Source: Shimia sp039969785 (lineage in GTDB: Bacteria; Pseudomonadota; Alphaproteobacteria; Rhodobacterales; Rhodobacteraceae). From it: a stretch of 64,000 nucleotides of DNA. Below are positions 1 through 8,089 of this stretch, piece after piece (position 1 is the stretch's first letter; each line of letters opens with the position of its first letter). The notes below the pieces were generated by a model, which was not told the DNA's origin, did no database searches, and worked only from the letters and a program-made list of their open reading frames with translations. A program made the position numbers and the translations under genes. The DNA lies in the NCBI RefSeq assembly GCF_039969785.1, contig NZ_JBDVNC010000016.1:62001-126000 (forward strand). Reading direction: 5' to 3'.

Positions 1-193
1 CCTTGATCCGCGGTTCCACCATGCGCCGCTCCCGGTCGATCAGTTCCAGCTCGCTCAGCCGGGCCAAGTAACGCACGTGATCCACGCCTTCAGCGGCACA
101 GATACGCGCCTGCTTGTCATACTCGCGCAGGAAAGTGGGCAGGCGCAGGGTCTTGAGGTGATGCACGAGCAGCAGTTCCGGAGCGTTCATCAT
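1..193 (-). CDS. istB: IstB-like IS21 helper ATPase, N-terminal part (continues outside window)
   Basis: The ATG at 193-191 overlaps the istA stop in an ATGA arrangement typical of IS21 elements. The visible 64 residues begin MMNAPELLLVHHLKTLRLP, continue through a helix-rich stretch with YDKQARICAAEGVDHVRYL, and match the N-terminus of IstB, the AAA+ helper protein that assists the IstA transposase in target selection. The Walker A region lies beyond the window edge, so whether this copy is intact is unknown. Confidence 0.85.
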   Translation of the reverse strand, partial: MMNAPELLLVHHLKTLRLPTFLREYDKQARICAAEGVDHVRYLARLSELELIDRERRMVEPRIK

Positions 194-1693
194 GCCTCCC
201 TCCCTGCCAGCAGGCTCATGTAGGACGCGGCAGAGGTGGTGGCGATATTGGTCCTGGGCAGGAAGGGATAGACATCCAGGTCCAGCCTCGGCGGTCGCCG
301 CTCCACCCGGCACAGGACAAGGTGCTTGATCGCGTCAAAGCTGATCGCCTGCATCCGCAAGGCATCCCTGATTGCCAGGTTCAACACTTCCAACTCGAAG
401 CGCTCCAGAAGGCGCAGAATCTGAACAAACTCCCGCTTTCCGGCCTTGCCCTGCCGGGCTTCCAGCAATCTCTGGATGTGGCGAAGGCTTCTGGCAGTTC
501 CCGGTTCTGCAGGGGCGCTACCTGATCGAAAGCCATGATCTTGCGCTCGATCAGGCGCAGATAATGCACCGGATCATACACCATGTCGCCCGTGTCGTAG
601 GATCGGGGATGACCGGCGACCACCTCGGCGGCGCAGCCGATGACAACACGGGTCACGAAGCCCTTGATCCAGACCTGCGGTGGCCATAGGCGACCGGCAC
701 CGAGTAATCGTTGCCACGGTAGCGCACCATGGACGTCGACGTGACCTGGCTGCTTTGCAGGTCGCAGGCCTCGAAGGGAGCGCCGGGCAAGCCCCGCATC
801 GCCGCCAGGTCAGCTTGCAGCCGTTCGCGGATGCTGGCCTTGCGCCCACGCAGAACACCGTCCTGCCGCTTGCAGCATTGCTCTTCCAGATAATCGTTGA
901 ACGCATCCCAGTCCGGGAATGCCCCGACAGGCACCATGAAGTTCCGCCGCGCATAACCAACTAGACCCTCGACCTTGCCTTCATCGTTACCCTTGCCGGG
1001 ACGGCCATAGCGATCCCGGATCACATAATGCGACAGCATCGCGCTGAACCGCGGTGTCCGCTGTCGGGCGCCGTCCGGCATGATCCTGGCAACCAGGCAT
1101 CGGTCATTGTCATACAGGATCGACTGTGGCACCGCGCCGAAGAATGCGAAGCCATGCACATGCCCGTCAAGCCACGCCTCGGTGGTCGCGGCGGGACAGG
1201 CCTGATCATAGCACGCATCGCTGTGCGGCAGATCAAGGGCAAAGAAGTGCGCTTTCCGCTCGACACACCCGATCACGACAAGCGCTTCACCAAAATCCGC
1301 ATGCGCATGCCCCGCCGGATGCGACAGAGGCACGAACATCTCCTTGCCGGAGCGCTTCCTGACACGCACATAGTCTTTTACAATCGTGTATCCGCCAGCA
1401 AAGCCGCACTCATCGCGCAACCGCTCAAAGATACGCTTTGCGGTGTGGCGCTGTTTGCGTGGCCGGGCCTTGTCTTCGGCAAGCCATTGGTCGATCTGGC
1501 CGGTGAACGCATCCAGCTTCGGGCGCCTGATCGGTGCCGTCCCCCGATACCCGGGCGGCTCCGAATAGGCCAGCATCTTCGCAACACTGTCCCGGCTGAT
1601 GCCAAAATCCCGGGCAATCCGGCGTCCGCTCAAACCATCCTGAAAATGAGCCCGACGCACCTTCAAATACAAATCCACGGTGAATATTCCCAA
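190..1693 (-). pseudogene. istA: IstA-like IS21 transposase broken by two frameshifts
   Basis: IstA is the DDE transposase of IS21 elements. The first segment (1693 to about 680) has the N-terminal helix-turn-helix (LSGRRIARDFGISRDSVAKM) and the integrase core starting near HADFGEALV. Near 676-682, after VPVAYGH, the frame is lost; the family continuation QVWIKGFVTRVVIGC is found in another frame. A second shift near 474-480 moves the remainder (RLLEARQGKAGKREFVQIL to YMSLLAGREA) into a third frame that ends at 190. Each break is explained by one missing base. Sequencing error is possible, but two independent shifts beside other broken genes favour real decay. Confidence 0.85.
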
Positions 1694-1831
1694 GCCCTCC
1701 CAAAAACCGAAAGGGCAAAAGTGGCCGACTTTTACGCCGCCCGCGACCGCACAATGCCGCCGCTACCGTGGCCGAGTATTGCTCCGACGTTTACACCCTT
1801 TCGAAACAGTTTGATTTTCGGCATGTTTGGC

Positions 1832-1858
1832 GGTCCCGTCGGTGTAACCGACGGGACC
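1832..1858. repeat. 27-bp perfect palindrome at the istA-proximal IS end
   Basis: The arms GGTCCCGTCGG (1832-1842) and CCGACGGGACC (1848-1858) are exact reverse complements separated by TGTAA. The palindrome lies upstream of istA at the inferred element boundary. Possible roles are a transposase-binding site or a hairpin that limits read-through into istA; neither is shown by the sequence. Confidence 0.7.
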
Positions 1859-1861
1859 TAA

Positions 1862-2256
1862 ACGTCTTACCGATACCCAGAGGATCTTTCGGGCAAAGAC
1901 TTGCATCTCTACACGTTGATGCCCGCGCACATGATCGATCTTTTCGACATTAGAGAACTGCAATCAGGCGAGCTGGCCCCACCATTCAATTTCACCAAGG
2001 GCGCCCCAACTCTGAGGATGAAGCTTGATCCGAAGAACACGCAAGTGGGTCAGGACGGCGACACGTTGGAAGATTGCGAAACCACGCTTTACGACATCGC
2101 CGCAGACCCTCGTCAGGATTCTCCACTGAAAGACGCTGCCGTGGAAACGCGTCTAGAGGCAGAGATCGCCTATCATTTCGCGATGCATGATGCACCGCCC
2201 GAGCTATTTACACATTTCGATCTTGTGCACCAGATGTCGCGCTGGCGGGAGAGTAA
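1862..2256 (+). pseudogene. Sulfatase C-terminal remnant, cut by the IS element
   Basis: The open frame starts at the IS boundary with no start codon and reads YRYPEDLSGKDLHLYTLM, then ELAPPFNFTKGAPTLRMK, then TTLYDIAADPRQDSPLKDAA and HDAPPELFTHFDL. This pattern matches the C-terminal end of type I sulfatases of the alkaline phosphatase superfamily. The catalytic N-terminal half with the formylglycine site is absent and would have been on the other side of the insertion. The frame is not closed before the next gene; a TAA at 2254-2256 in a neighbouring frame is the likely former end, implying a further late frameshift. The family call is from pattern recognition. Confidence 0.65.
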
Positions 2257-2292
2257 TTCGCAACCAATTCCAAAATCTATGGGAGGAAAAAC

Positions 2293-3060
2293 ATGGAACT
2301 TTTCGGAACACTCAAAGGCACACTTCTGGCGGGGGCCGTCGTGGCGGCGTCCACCACCGCAGCGCTCGCGGAATTCCCTGAGCGTAATATTGAGATCATT
2401 CACCCCTGGGGCCCTGGCAATGCTATGGCGATGAGCCAAGTTGTTGCCAAGGCCATGGGCGAAGAGCTGGGTACGGACATGCCTGTAATCTCGCTGCCAG
2501 GTGCGGCTGGCACCAAGGCGCAGACGACGGCTATGGGAAAACCTGCGGATGGATATACCGTCTTTGAAGGCTATGTTACTCCGCTGGTTCTGCAACCGAT
2601 CCTGGGCAATGCCGACTGGAATTTCAAAGACTTCAAACCGCTTAGCGCCGCCGTTGCGAACGCATTTGCCATTGCAGGTCAAGTAGATGAGGGCCGGTGG
2701 TCTAGTTTCGAAGAGATGATGGCCTAATGCAAAGAAAACCGTGGTGAATCGCGCTATTCCTAGGGGTCGCGGAACAATCTGCCGCATATGGTGATCGCAA
2801 AGGCGCTGCAATCCTATGACTGCGTGGCGCAGAACGTGCCCTACACACAGGACGGAAATGTCTTCAAAGACTTCGGATCGAAGGTGCTGGACTTTGCCTT
2901 TGTCAACGTGGGCAACTTTCGATCTAACCCTGACAAGGTAAAAATCCTTCTGGTTCTGTCCGAACTTGAAAGCTCGAAGAAGGCCTTTCACGGCGCGCCT
3001 ACCTTTGGCGAACTTGGCATCGATCTTGGGCTTTCGAATCTCGGACCGATGGGCTGGACA
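2293..3060 (+). pseudogene. tctC: Tripartite tricarboxylate transporter binding protein TctC, broken and truncated
   Basis: TctC-type proteins are periplasmic solute-binding proteins for carboxylates. The start at 2293 has a strong GGAGG site and a signal peptide ending AALAEFPER; it continues with IEIIHPWGPGN and SLPGAAGTKAQ. In-frame TAA (2725-2727) and TAG (2761-2763) interrupt it, yet the same frame continues with family-like sequence: GSRNNLPHMVIAKALQ, then VPYTQDGNVFKDFGSKVLDF. Near 3060 it runs straight into tctA sequence, so its C-terminus, all of tctB and the tctA N-terminus are missing. A short N-terminal product of 144 residues could still be made but would not be a working receptor. 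Confidence 0.8.
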
Positions 3061-4195
3061 GGGCCGCGCGTCCGATGCCATCGGCATTGCCATCACCAGT
3101 TCGGCTATTGGCGGTTTAATTGGCGGCGTTGTATTGGTCTTTTGTGCCCCGATCTTGGCCAGCTTTGTTGCGAACTTTGCGCCCCCCGAATATGCGATGC
3201 TGGCAATCATGGGGCTGTTTGCAATCGTCGTGATCTCGGGCGAGTCCATCATAAAGGGCCTTCTGGCGGGAAGTTTTGGTCTGCTTCTTGCGACGGTAGG
3301 AACAGACTCTTTCTCGACGGGCCTTCGATTCACCTTCGGATCGAACAATCTGTTGAACGGGTTCCATATTGTGGCCGTCGTCGTCGGTTTGTTCGCGATC
3401 TCTGAGCATGAAGCACTACGTCAACTTGATGCGGTCCTCGGCCATCGGCACATTCTTTGGCGCCATCCCTGGAGCAGGCGGCGTCATCAGTTCCTTTACC
3501 AGCTATGCGATGGCCAAAGCGGCGGCCAAGCCGGGCGAAAACTACGGCGAAGGCGCAGAGGGCGGGGTCGTTGCAACAGAAGCCGCGAACAATGCCACGG
3601 TATCGGTACGCTGGTGCCGACACTGTCCCTCGGAATTCCGGGAGACGCTTCCTCGGCCATGCTTCTGGGCGCGCTCCTCATTCTGGGATTTATACCCGGA
3701 CCGGCCATGTTCGAAAACAACGCGGACGTCGTTGGCGGAATATTCATGATGTATCTTGCGTCAAACGTCTTCCTGCTCGTCGCAGGTATCCTTGCGACCC
3801 CGATCTTCGTCTATGTCTTTCGCATCCCAAAAGTTTATCTGATCCCAAGTATTTTGTTGCTCTGTTCAATCGGCACCTTCGCGCTTCAGGCGTCAGTATT
3901 CGATTTACAAGTTATGTTGGTTTTCGGGTTAATTGGCATTCTCTTTCGAGCAGCCGGCTACCCGCTGGCACCCGTTGTCATTGGCATGATCCTTGGCCCA
4001 ATTCTTGAGGCCAACCTGCGCCGCTCATTGTTGATCTCTCGCGACGGGTATTGGATATTTTTGGACCGTCCGGTCTCGGCAACACTGGTGATCATCAATG
4101 TGCTGCTATTGGCTGCAATGGTCTATCTCATCATGAAACGGGTGCGCGAAGCTAAACAAAGCGAACTGTCAAAAGCGATAGTCTCGGACGAATAG
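3061..4195 (+). pseudogene. tctA: TctA-like large membrane subunit, N-terminally deleted and frameshifted
   Basis: TctA is the roughly 500-residue, 12-helix permease of tripartite tricarboxylate transporters. Recognisable parts are SDAIGIAITSSAIGGLIGG, the conserved FFGAIPGAGGVISSF (in another frame, about 3410-3600), and GTLVPTLSLGIPGDASSAML followed by hydrophobic segments to the stop at 4195. The N-terminal third is lost in the fusion with tctC. Around 3405 there is a frameshift with probable loss of some codons, and near 3600 the reading returns to the first frame. One open frame spans the region, but its middle is out-of-frame nonsense, so no functional permease is expected. Confidence 0.8.
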
Positions 4196-4400
4196 CAGAC
4201 TTAGATCGTGCCTCAATGCGAGTGTGATTTGGCAACGATCCATGTCGTTTCTAGTTCGGCCTTGATTGTTTCAGCCTACCGCAAATTAGCGAGCATCGCG
4301 CAAGTTTAGGCGCTGCGCAGCATTTGACACTTTGAGCTCGCTGCGGACATTCTAGGCATCTTAAATTGTGGCGTGTTCCTCAGACCGTCCAAAACAACAC
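4196..4400. other. Intergenic, nothing recognised
   Basis: AT-richer sequence between the tctA remnant and a membrane-protein remnant. No convincing open frame, RNA gene or strong hairpin was seen. Confidence 0.6.
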
Positions 4401-4950
4401 CTAGATTCGCGTGACGCCATTCATGATCTCCTGATCCGTTTTGCCGAAGCCGAAGCAACCGCCACCGAGTTCAAAGCTTATTCTGCCTGGAAAACCGGGG
4501 GTGATCGCTATTACAGACATCCCTGCCGGCCAAGGAATGTCATGTGTACCAAGACCGTCCGAAAATTTGCTGATCCTATAAAGGCAGGTCGCGTATAGTG
4601 CCGTAATTGGCACCATAAGCACCTCAACCAGCGTGGTTGAAAACAGCGCGGCGATGGTGTTGACGACAACGAAAAAAAACAAGAACCATTTGAGCCAATC
4701 AACCAGCTTGGTGATCGCGGGCAAAGTGATGAATTTCCCCGCAACACCACCCGTGGCCATCAGCAAAAGGTTCAGCGCCACGGCCAATAATTCCAGGGGC
4801 AGAAACGTCGCGTCGGTCAAACGCCCGCCCCAAAACGATATCTCGCGGAAGAATTTGTGCAATGATCGGGCCGTGAAATATCAGGAAAATCGCAGGCCGG
4901 ATGACCAGGAGTCTGGATGTCATTTGAAGGCTAAGTCTTCCGATGACCAT
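4401..4950 (-). pseudogene. Remnant of an integral membrane protein of unknown family
   Basis: Two minus-strand frames look like parts of one protein. The first reads MTSRLLVIRPAIFLIFHGP (about 4920-4865). The second, entered near 4862, reads LHKFFREISFWGG, then LPLELLAVALNLLLMATGG, then WLKWFLFFFVVVNTIAALFS and VEVLMVPITALYATCLYRI: at least three hydrophobic segments. A single frameshift near 4860 would join them. The tail to 4401 loses hydrophobic character and may be out-of-frame read-through. The family is not recognised; its position in the decayed region suggests a broken transport-related gene. Confidence 0.4.
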
Positions 4951-5089
4951 ATCGAAAGTTTTTATACCAAAACCCAGCTCTTGCCACTGTCACTACTGCA
5001 CAGACCCTGCCCAACATTGCCCGCCCAAAGGCACTAACTACCAGCGCGAGTGGCTTCTCTCAAGCGCCACACAGCCGCGCCATTGCCCC

Positions 5090-5461
5090 CTAATTGTCCC
5101 AAACTCTCTGGCAGTCTTCGAGAACCCTTTGGAAGGGCTCAGCGACCAAATCTTCGTCAAGCGCTCCGGCACACAAAAATTTAACGTCGGGCATTTTGGA
5201 CGTCGCCTTAAACAACGAACACCCGCATGCGCCGCAAAACGAAATCCCAACCGTGTTGCCTGCGTCCGAAACCGTCTCATAGGTCTTGACCTTGCCATGA
5301 GCGACAAACTTTTCAGACGGAACCGCGACCTGAGGAAGGTGACCGCCGCCGGAAATCTGCTGGCAGTCGCGGCAATGGCACTGAATTGCGAACTTTGGTT
5401 GCTTGATGAAGTCGAAAGTCGATGCACCGCAAAGACATTGCCCCGTCATTTTCTCTGCCAT
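5090..5461 (-). CDS. GFA (CENP-V/Gfa) family zinc protein
   Basis: A small zinc-binding protein of the glutathione-dependent formaldehyde-activating (GFA) fold. Zinc ligand motifs are in family order: GQCLCGA near the N-terminus, CHCRDCQQISGGGH, and SFCGACGCSLF. The start at 5461 (MAEKMTGQ) is preferred over an upstream start because AAGGA lies just upstream. At 123 residues it is short, ending soon after the third beta-rich segment, whereas many relatives run further; a trimmed C-terminus is possible. The GFA name does not fix a substrate; most members are uncharacterised. A second GFA gene lies about 1.1 kb away. Confidence 0.75.
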   Translation of the reverse strand: MAEKMTGQCLCGASTFDFIKQPKFAIQCHCRDCQQISGGGHLPQVAVPSEKFVAHGKVKTYETVSDAGNTVGISFCGACGCSLFKATSKMPDVKFLCAGALDEDLVAEPFQRVLEDCQRVWDN

Positions 5462-5541
5462 TTGAATTTCCTTTGCCCTAAACCTGCAAGCCCCGAACAT
5501 ACACAGACTTCCAAGCTCCTAAAAGAATGGTAGGTTTGCGC

Positions 5542-5559
5542 TCAACGCAGTAACGTTGA
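5542..5559. promoter_or_regulatory. Inverted repeat in a divergent promoter region (possible operator)
   Basis: TCAACG (5542-5547) and CGTTGA (5554-5559) are exact inverted copies with a 6-base spacer, between the divergent GFA (5461) and VOC (5594) genes. The arms are short, so chance is possible. Confidence 0.3.
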
Positions 5560-5593
5560 TGCCTTTGCCAAATGCCCGAGTGGAACACATACA

Positions 5594-6016
5594 ATGATTG
5601 CCTATGTCACCGTCGGAGCCGATGATCTGTCCCGCGCGAAACGGTTCTACTCGGCTTTCCTGCCAACCCTTGATTACGGGCTTAAGGAGGGCCCGGAAGG
5701 GCTAAGTTACGTCCTGCCCGTGCCCTCTGGTCAGGTTCCGGTTTCTCCGGACTTCTACGTAAAACCGACCTTCGATGGCGGTCCGGCGACGGCTGGGAAC
5801 GGGGCTATGGTTGCATTTCAGGCGCGAAACCAAAAACAGGTGCGTGACCTGCACGCCGCCGCACTTGCCGCTGGTGGCTCAAACGAGGGCCAGCCGGGGT
5901 TCCGCGCTTCATATGGGCCGCAATTTTATGTTGGCTACCTGCGCGACCCGCAAGGCAACAAGATCGCGCTGTTTTCTGACAATCCAGACGAACCCGGACG
6001 CGATGGCTCGTCCTGA
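5594..6016 (+). CDS. VOC family (glyoxalase/bleomycin-resistance fold) protein
   Basis: 140 residues with one vicinal-oxygen-chelate domain: an N-terminal MIAYVTVGADDLSRAKRFY strand-helix, a central GGPATAGNGAMVAFQARN segment, and the C-terminal FYVGYLRDPQGNKIALFSD strand found in most VOC proteins. Single-domain members normally dimerise to form the metal site. The reaction (lyase, isomerase or dioxygenase-like) cannot be told from sequence. It diverges from the GFA gene at 5461. Confidence 0.85.
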   Translation: MIAYVTVGADDLSRAKRFYSAFLPTLDYGLKEGPEGLSYVLPVPSGQVPVSPDFYVKPTFDGGPATAGNGAMVAFQARNQKQVRDLHAAALAAGGSNEGQPGFRASYGPQFYVGYLRDPQGNKIALFSDNPDEPGRDGSS

Positions 6017-6025
6017 CCGCCACAA

Positions 6026-6172
6026 CTAAAGATATCGTTTGATTTGAAGCGACAGCTTGTCCTTCAAAAACTGTGTCGTAATTTCCGGGAACACCTTCTT
6101 TGCGACCAACACAAGAACTTGGATGCCGATAAATCGCAGGAAACCAACGAAAAGCGGCCCATCAAAGCCCAA
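6026..6172 (-). CDS. Possible small ORF or gene fragment, hydrophobic then basic
   Basis: Just 3' of the GFA gene at 6189, a minus-strand frame reads LGFDGPLFVGFLRFIGIQVL, then KKVFPEITTQFLKDKLSLQI, and ends at TAG 6026-6028. One hydrophobic segment is followed by a charged amphipathic tail, which looks like real coding sequence. The only start in frame is TTG at 6172 and no ribosome site was seen, so it may instead be the C-terminal scrap of a lost membrane-protein gene. Confidence 0.25.
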   Translation of the reverse strand: MGFDGPLFVGFLRFIGIQVLVLVAKKVFPEITTQFLKDKLSLQIKRYL

Positions 6173-6188
6173 AACAGCGTTCCAAATC

Positions 6189-6668
6189 CTAGCTCTCATA
6201 CGCCGCTGTCATGCGGGCCAAGGCATCTGCAGGCCAAACGTCTTCGAATTTGTAACCCTCATCAAAAACCGGAATGTCGGAACTCAGCGGCACCCAGGGT
6301 TGTTTGCTTGACGTAAATATCTGGACATCGGGCGGACAGCTTGCGGGATCATCCAATGTCCCGACGCGCACATAGGTCAGCTTGCCCAAACGCACCATGT
6401 ACCTGCTCACCACGGCCGTACCGCAATCGGCACATCTGGTCACAATCTGACCTTTGCCGCTGGGCGTAGAGAGCGTGTGTTCGGTTCTGTTGCCTTTCAA
6501 TTGAACCCGATCCGTTTCTACAATCGCATTCAGAACATAGGCCGACCCGGTTTGCTTTTGGCATTCAAGGCAATGACAACAATGCACAATCATCGGTGCG
6601 CCGTGCATTTCATAGGTCAGTTGACCACACCCACATGCACCTGAATATGTCTTTGCTGTCCCGGTCAT
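6189..6668 (-). CDS. GFA (CENP-V/Gfa) family zinc protein, full length
   Basis: 159 residues with all expected GFA zinc motifs: GACGCGQLTYE, CHCLECQKQTGSAY and RCADCGTAVVSRY, then the family tail with TLDDPASCPPDVQIFTSS and KQPWVPL. The start at 6668 follows AGGGGAT. Length and motifs are typical of intact GFA proteins, in contrast to the shorter paralogue at 5090. Substrate unknown; formaldehyde-glutathione chemistry should not be assumed. Confidence 0.85.
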   Translation of the reverse strand: MTGTAKTYSGACGCGQLTYEMHGAPMIVHCCHCLECQKQTGSAYVLNAIVETDRVQLKGNRTEHTLSTPSGKGQIVTRCADCGTAVVSRYMVRLGKLTYVRVGTLDDPASCPPDVQIFTSSKQPWVPLSSDIPVFDEGYKFEDVWPADALARMTAAYES

Positions 6669-6812
6669 ATCTATCCCCTATCAGCTTTCCTGCGCGCTCA
6701 AACCAGACGACCGCGCTTCGTCAGAACCATAACACGGATTTCGATCAGCGATGATCTCAATCCATTTTCGAAACAGAAACGCATCCTGAACGCCGGTCAG
6801 ACATTGAAACCT

Positions 6813-7889
6813 TCAGGCGCGGGATGGATCGGGCATTTGTTGGGTTGCGCAATGAATACCACCCCCCAATTCGCCCAGCGTATCCACGTTTAGCATCACA
6901 ATTTCACGCCCCGGGTAATGTCTGGACAGCGCATCCCGCGCGATCTGGTCCGTCTTGCGATCCCCGAACGCGGCGGCAATCACGGCACCGTTGCACACAT
7001 AGTAGTTGGCATAAGACGCCACGAAATCCAGGTCTTTGACACGGCGATAATGCGGCTCAGGAATGACCTCAACTTTCAACCCCGCCGCAACCAGCTGGTC
7101 GTGCGTGTCCAACGCCGCAATGTGAAAAGGATCGGTCATGTCGGGATCATCTGGCAAATTAACCAACACACGTCCCTGTCCGGTAAACCGCGCAAGGCTG
7201 TCGATGTGGTAATCCGTAATATCCTCGTCCCAAACGCCGTCTGACCAGATCATGCGCTCAGCACCATAGGCTTCCAGAAGTTTCCCTTCAACCACGTCTC
7301 GTGTCTTCCCGGGATTGCGATTGTCGTTCACCCAGGAACTTTCATGCGCCATCAAAAGCCCATGCCCATCCTGTTCCACGCCGCCTGCTTCGCCTTGCAA
7401 CCCCGACGGCAACACCGGCAGGCCAAGCCGCTCTGCAACCCGCCCCGCGATCCGGGCATCGCGCCGGTGAACCTGTTTTTTGCCCCACCCGTTGAACTGG
7501 ATTTGACGCACCGCCAGATCACCCTCGGCGTTCACAGCAAAGATCGGCCCCGCGTCCCGGCACCACAAATCTTCGGTCGGAACGTCCCACAGTTCCACAG
7601 CACCAAACAGCTTGCGTTTGGCCCCGGCATGATCCGCGCGCGCCGCCAGCATTGTAACCGGTTCAAACTCTGAAATGGTGTTGGCGATGTCTGCGATGGT
7701 GTCCTGCGTCATGCTTAGGAAAACGGCGTCCCGATAGACCTGGCGGTTCACCGGCCATTGCATAAATGTGCGCTGGTGCGGGCTCTCTTCTGCCGGGACA
7801 AAGAAACCGTCTGTCGCCGCCCAGGAACGTCCCGAAATACCCGCCATAGCCCACGCCCCTCCGGCCATCCAAAAATCTCGTCGTCGCAT
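6813..7889 (-). CDS. Agmatine deiminase-like (peptidyl-arginine deiminase family) protein with Tat signal
   Basis: 358 residues of the PAD-type agmatine deiminase family, which hydrolyse the guanidino group of agmatine or related compounds to the ureido product plus ammonia. Catalytic landmarks are DLWCRDAGPIFAVN, the histidine segment DYHIDSLARF, and the C-terminal GGGIHCATQQMP with nucleophile Cys347. The N-terminus MRRRDFW followed by a hydrophobic stretch and SWAATDG looks like a twin-arginine signal, implying periplasmic export. Well-studied agmatine deiminases are cytosolic, so substrate and location may differ here. The start follows AGGAATTCAGGAG. Confidence 0.85.
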   Translation of the reverse strand: MRRRDFWMAGGAWAMAGISGRSWAATDGFFVPAEESPHQRTFMQWPVNRQVYRDAVFLSMTQDTIADIANTISEFEPVTMLAARADHAGAKRKLFGAVELWDVPTEDLWCRDAGPIFAVNAEGDLAVRQIQFNGWGKKQVHRRDARIAGRVAERLGLPVLPSGLQGEAGGVEQDGHGLLMAHESSWVNDNRNPGKTRDVVEGKLLEAYGAERMIWSDGVWDEDITDYHIDSLARFTGQGRVLVNLPDDPDMTDPFHIAALDTHDQLVAAGLKVEVIPEPHYRRVKDLDFVASYANYYVCNGAVIAAAFGDRKTDQIARDALSRHYPGREIVMLNVDTLGELGGGIHCATQQMPDPSRA

Positions 7890-8007
7890 CTCCTGAATTC
7901 CTGATTTCCAGTTTGAGCCTAGGCCAGATCGACGTCATTTCCAACATTTGACCAGGCAAGGTCGCGCTTCCCCTAAAGAGCATTCGGACAATCGAGCCAA
8001 ATTGACG

Positions 8008-8044
8008 CCGACGCAATACCGACCAAATACCGACGCTTTGCCGA
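8008..8044 (+). repeat. Dispersed 11-bp-unit repeat, copy A
   Basis: Consecutive units GCCGACGCA, ATACCGACCAA, ATACCGACGCT and TTGCCGATG form an array of 11-bp periodicity. Related arrays occur at 49136-49172 and 58738-58770. This copy lies 46 bp past the stop of the moeA fusion gene and about 120 bp upstream of the deiminase gene. Confidence 0.7.
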
Positions 8045-8089
8045 TGCATGAAATTCGGTCTTACTCAGCCCCTTAGCGCCGCAACGGAA

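Larger units (their letters stand above)
1..1858 (-). mobile_element. IS21-family insertion sequence, partial and inactive-looking
   Basis: An IS21-type element with the usual order istA then istB on the minus strand, the two genes sharing a 4-base ATGA overlap at 190-193. The right-hand limit is placed near 1858: a 27-bp palindrome (1832-1858) lies there, and sulfatase-like coding sequence in the plus strand begins at once afterwards (1862). The istB side runs off the window, so the other terminal repeat and any target duplication cannot be seen. Because istA carries two frameshifts, this copy probably cannot transpose by itself. The exact end base is an inference. Confidence 0.85.

Noticed and set aside
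1028..1861. 277-codon plus-strand open frame over istA
   Set aside because: Antisense to recognisable transposase sequence and without protein-like composition.
2173..3348. 391-codon minus-strand open frame over tctC and tctA
   Set aside because: The plus strand carries recognisable TctC and TctA segments; the antisense frame has no family character.
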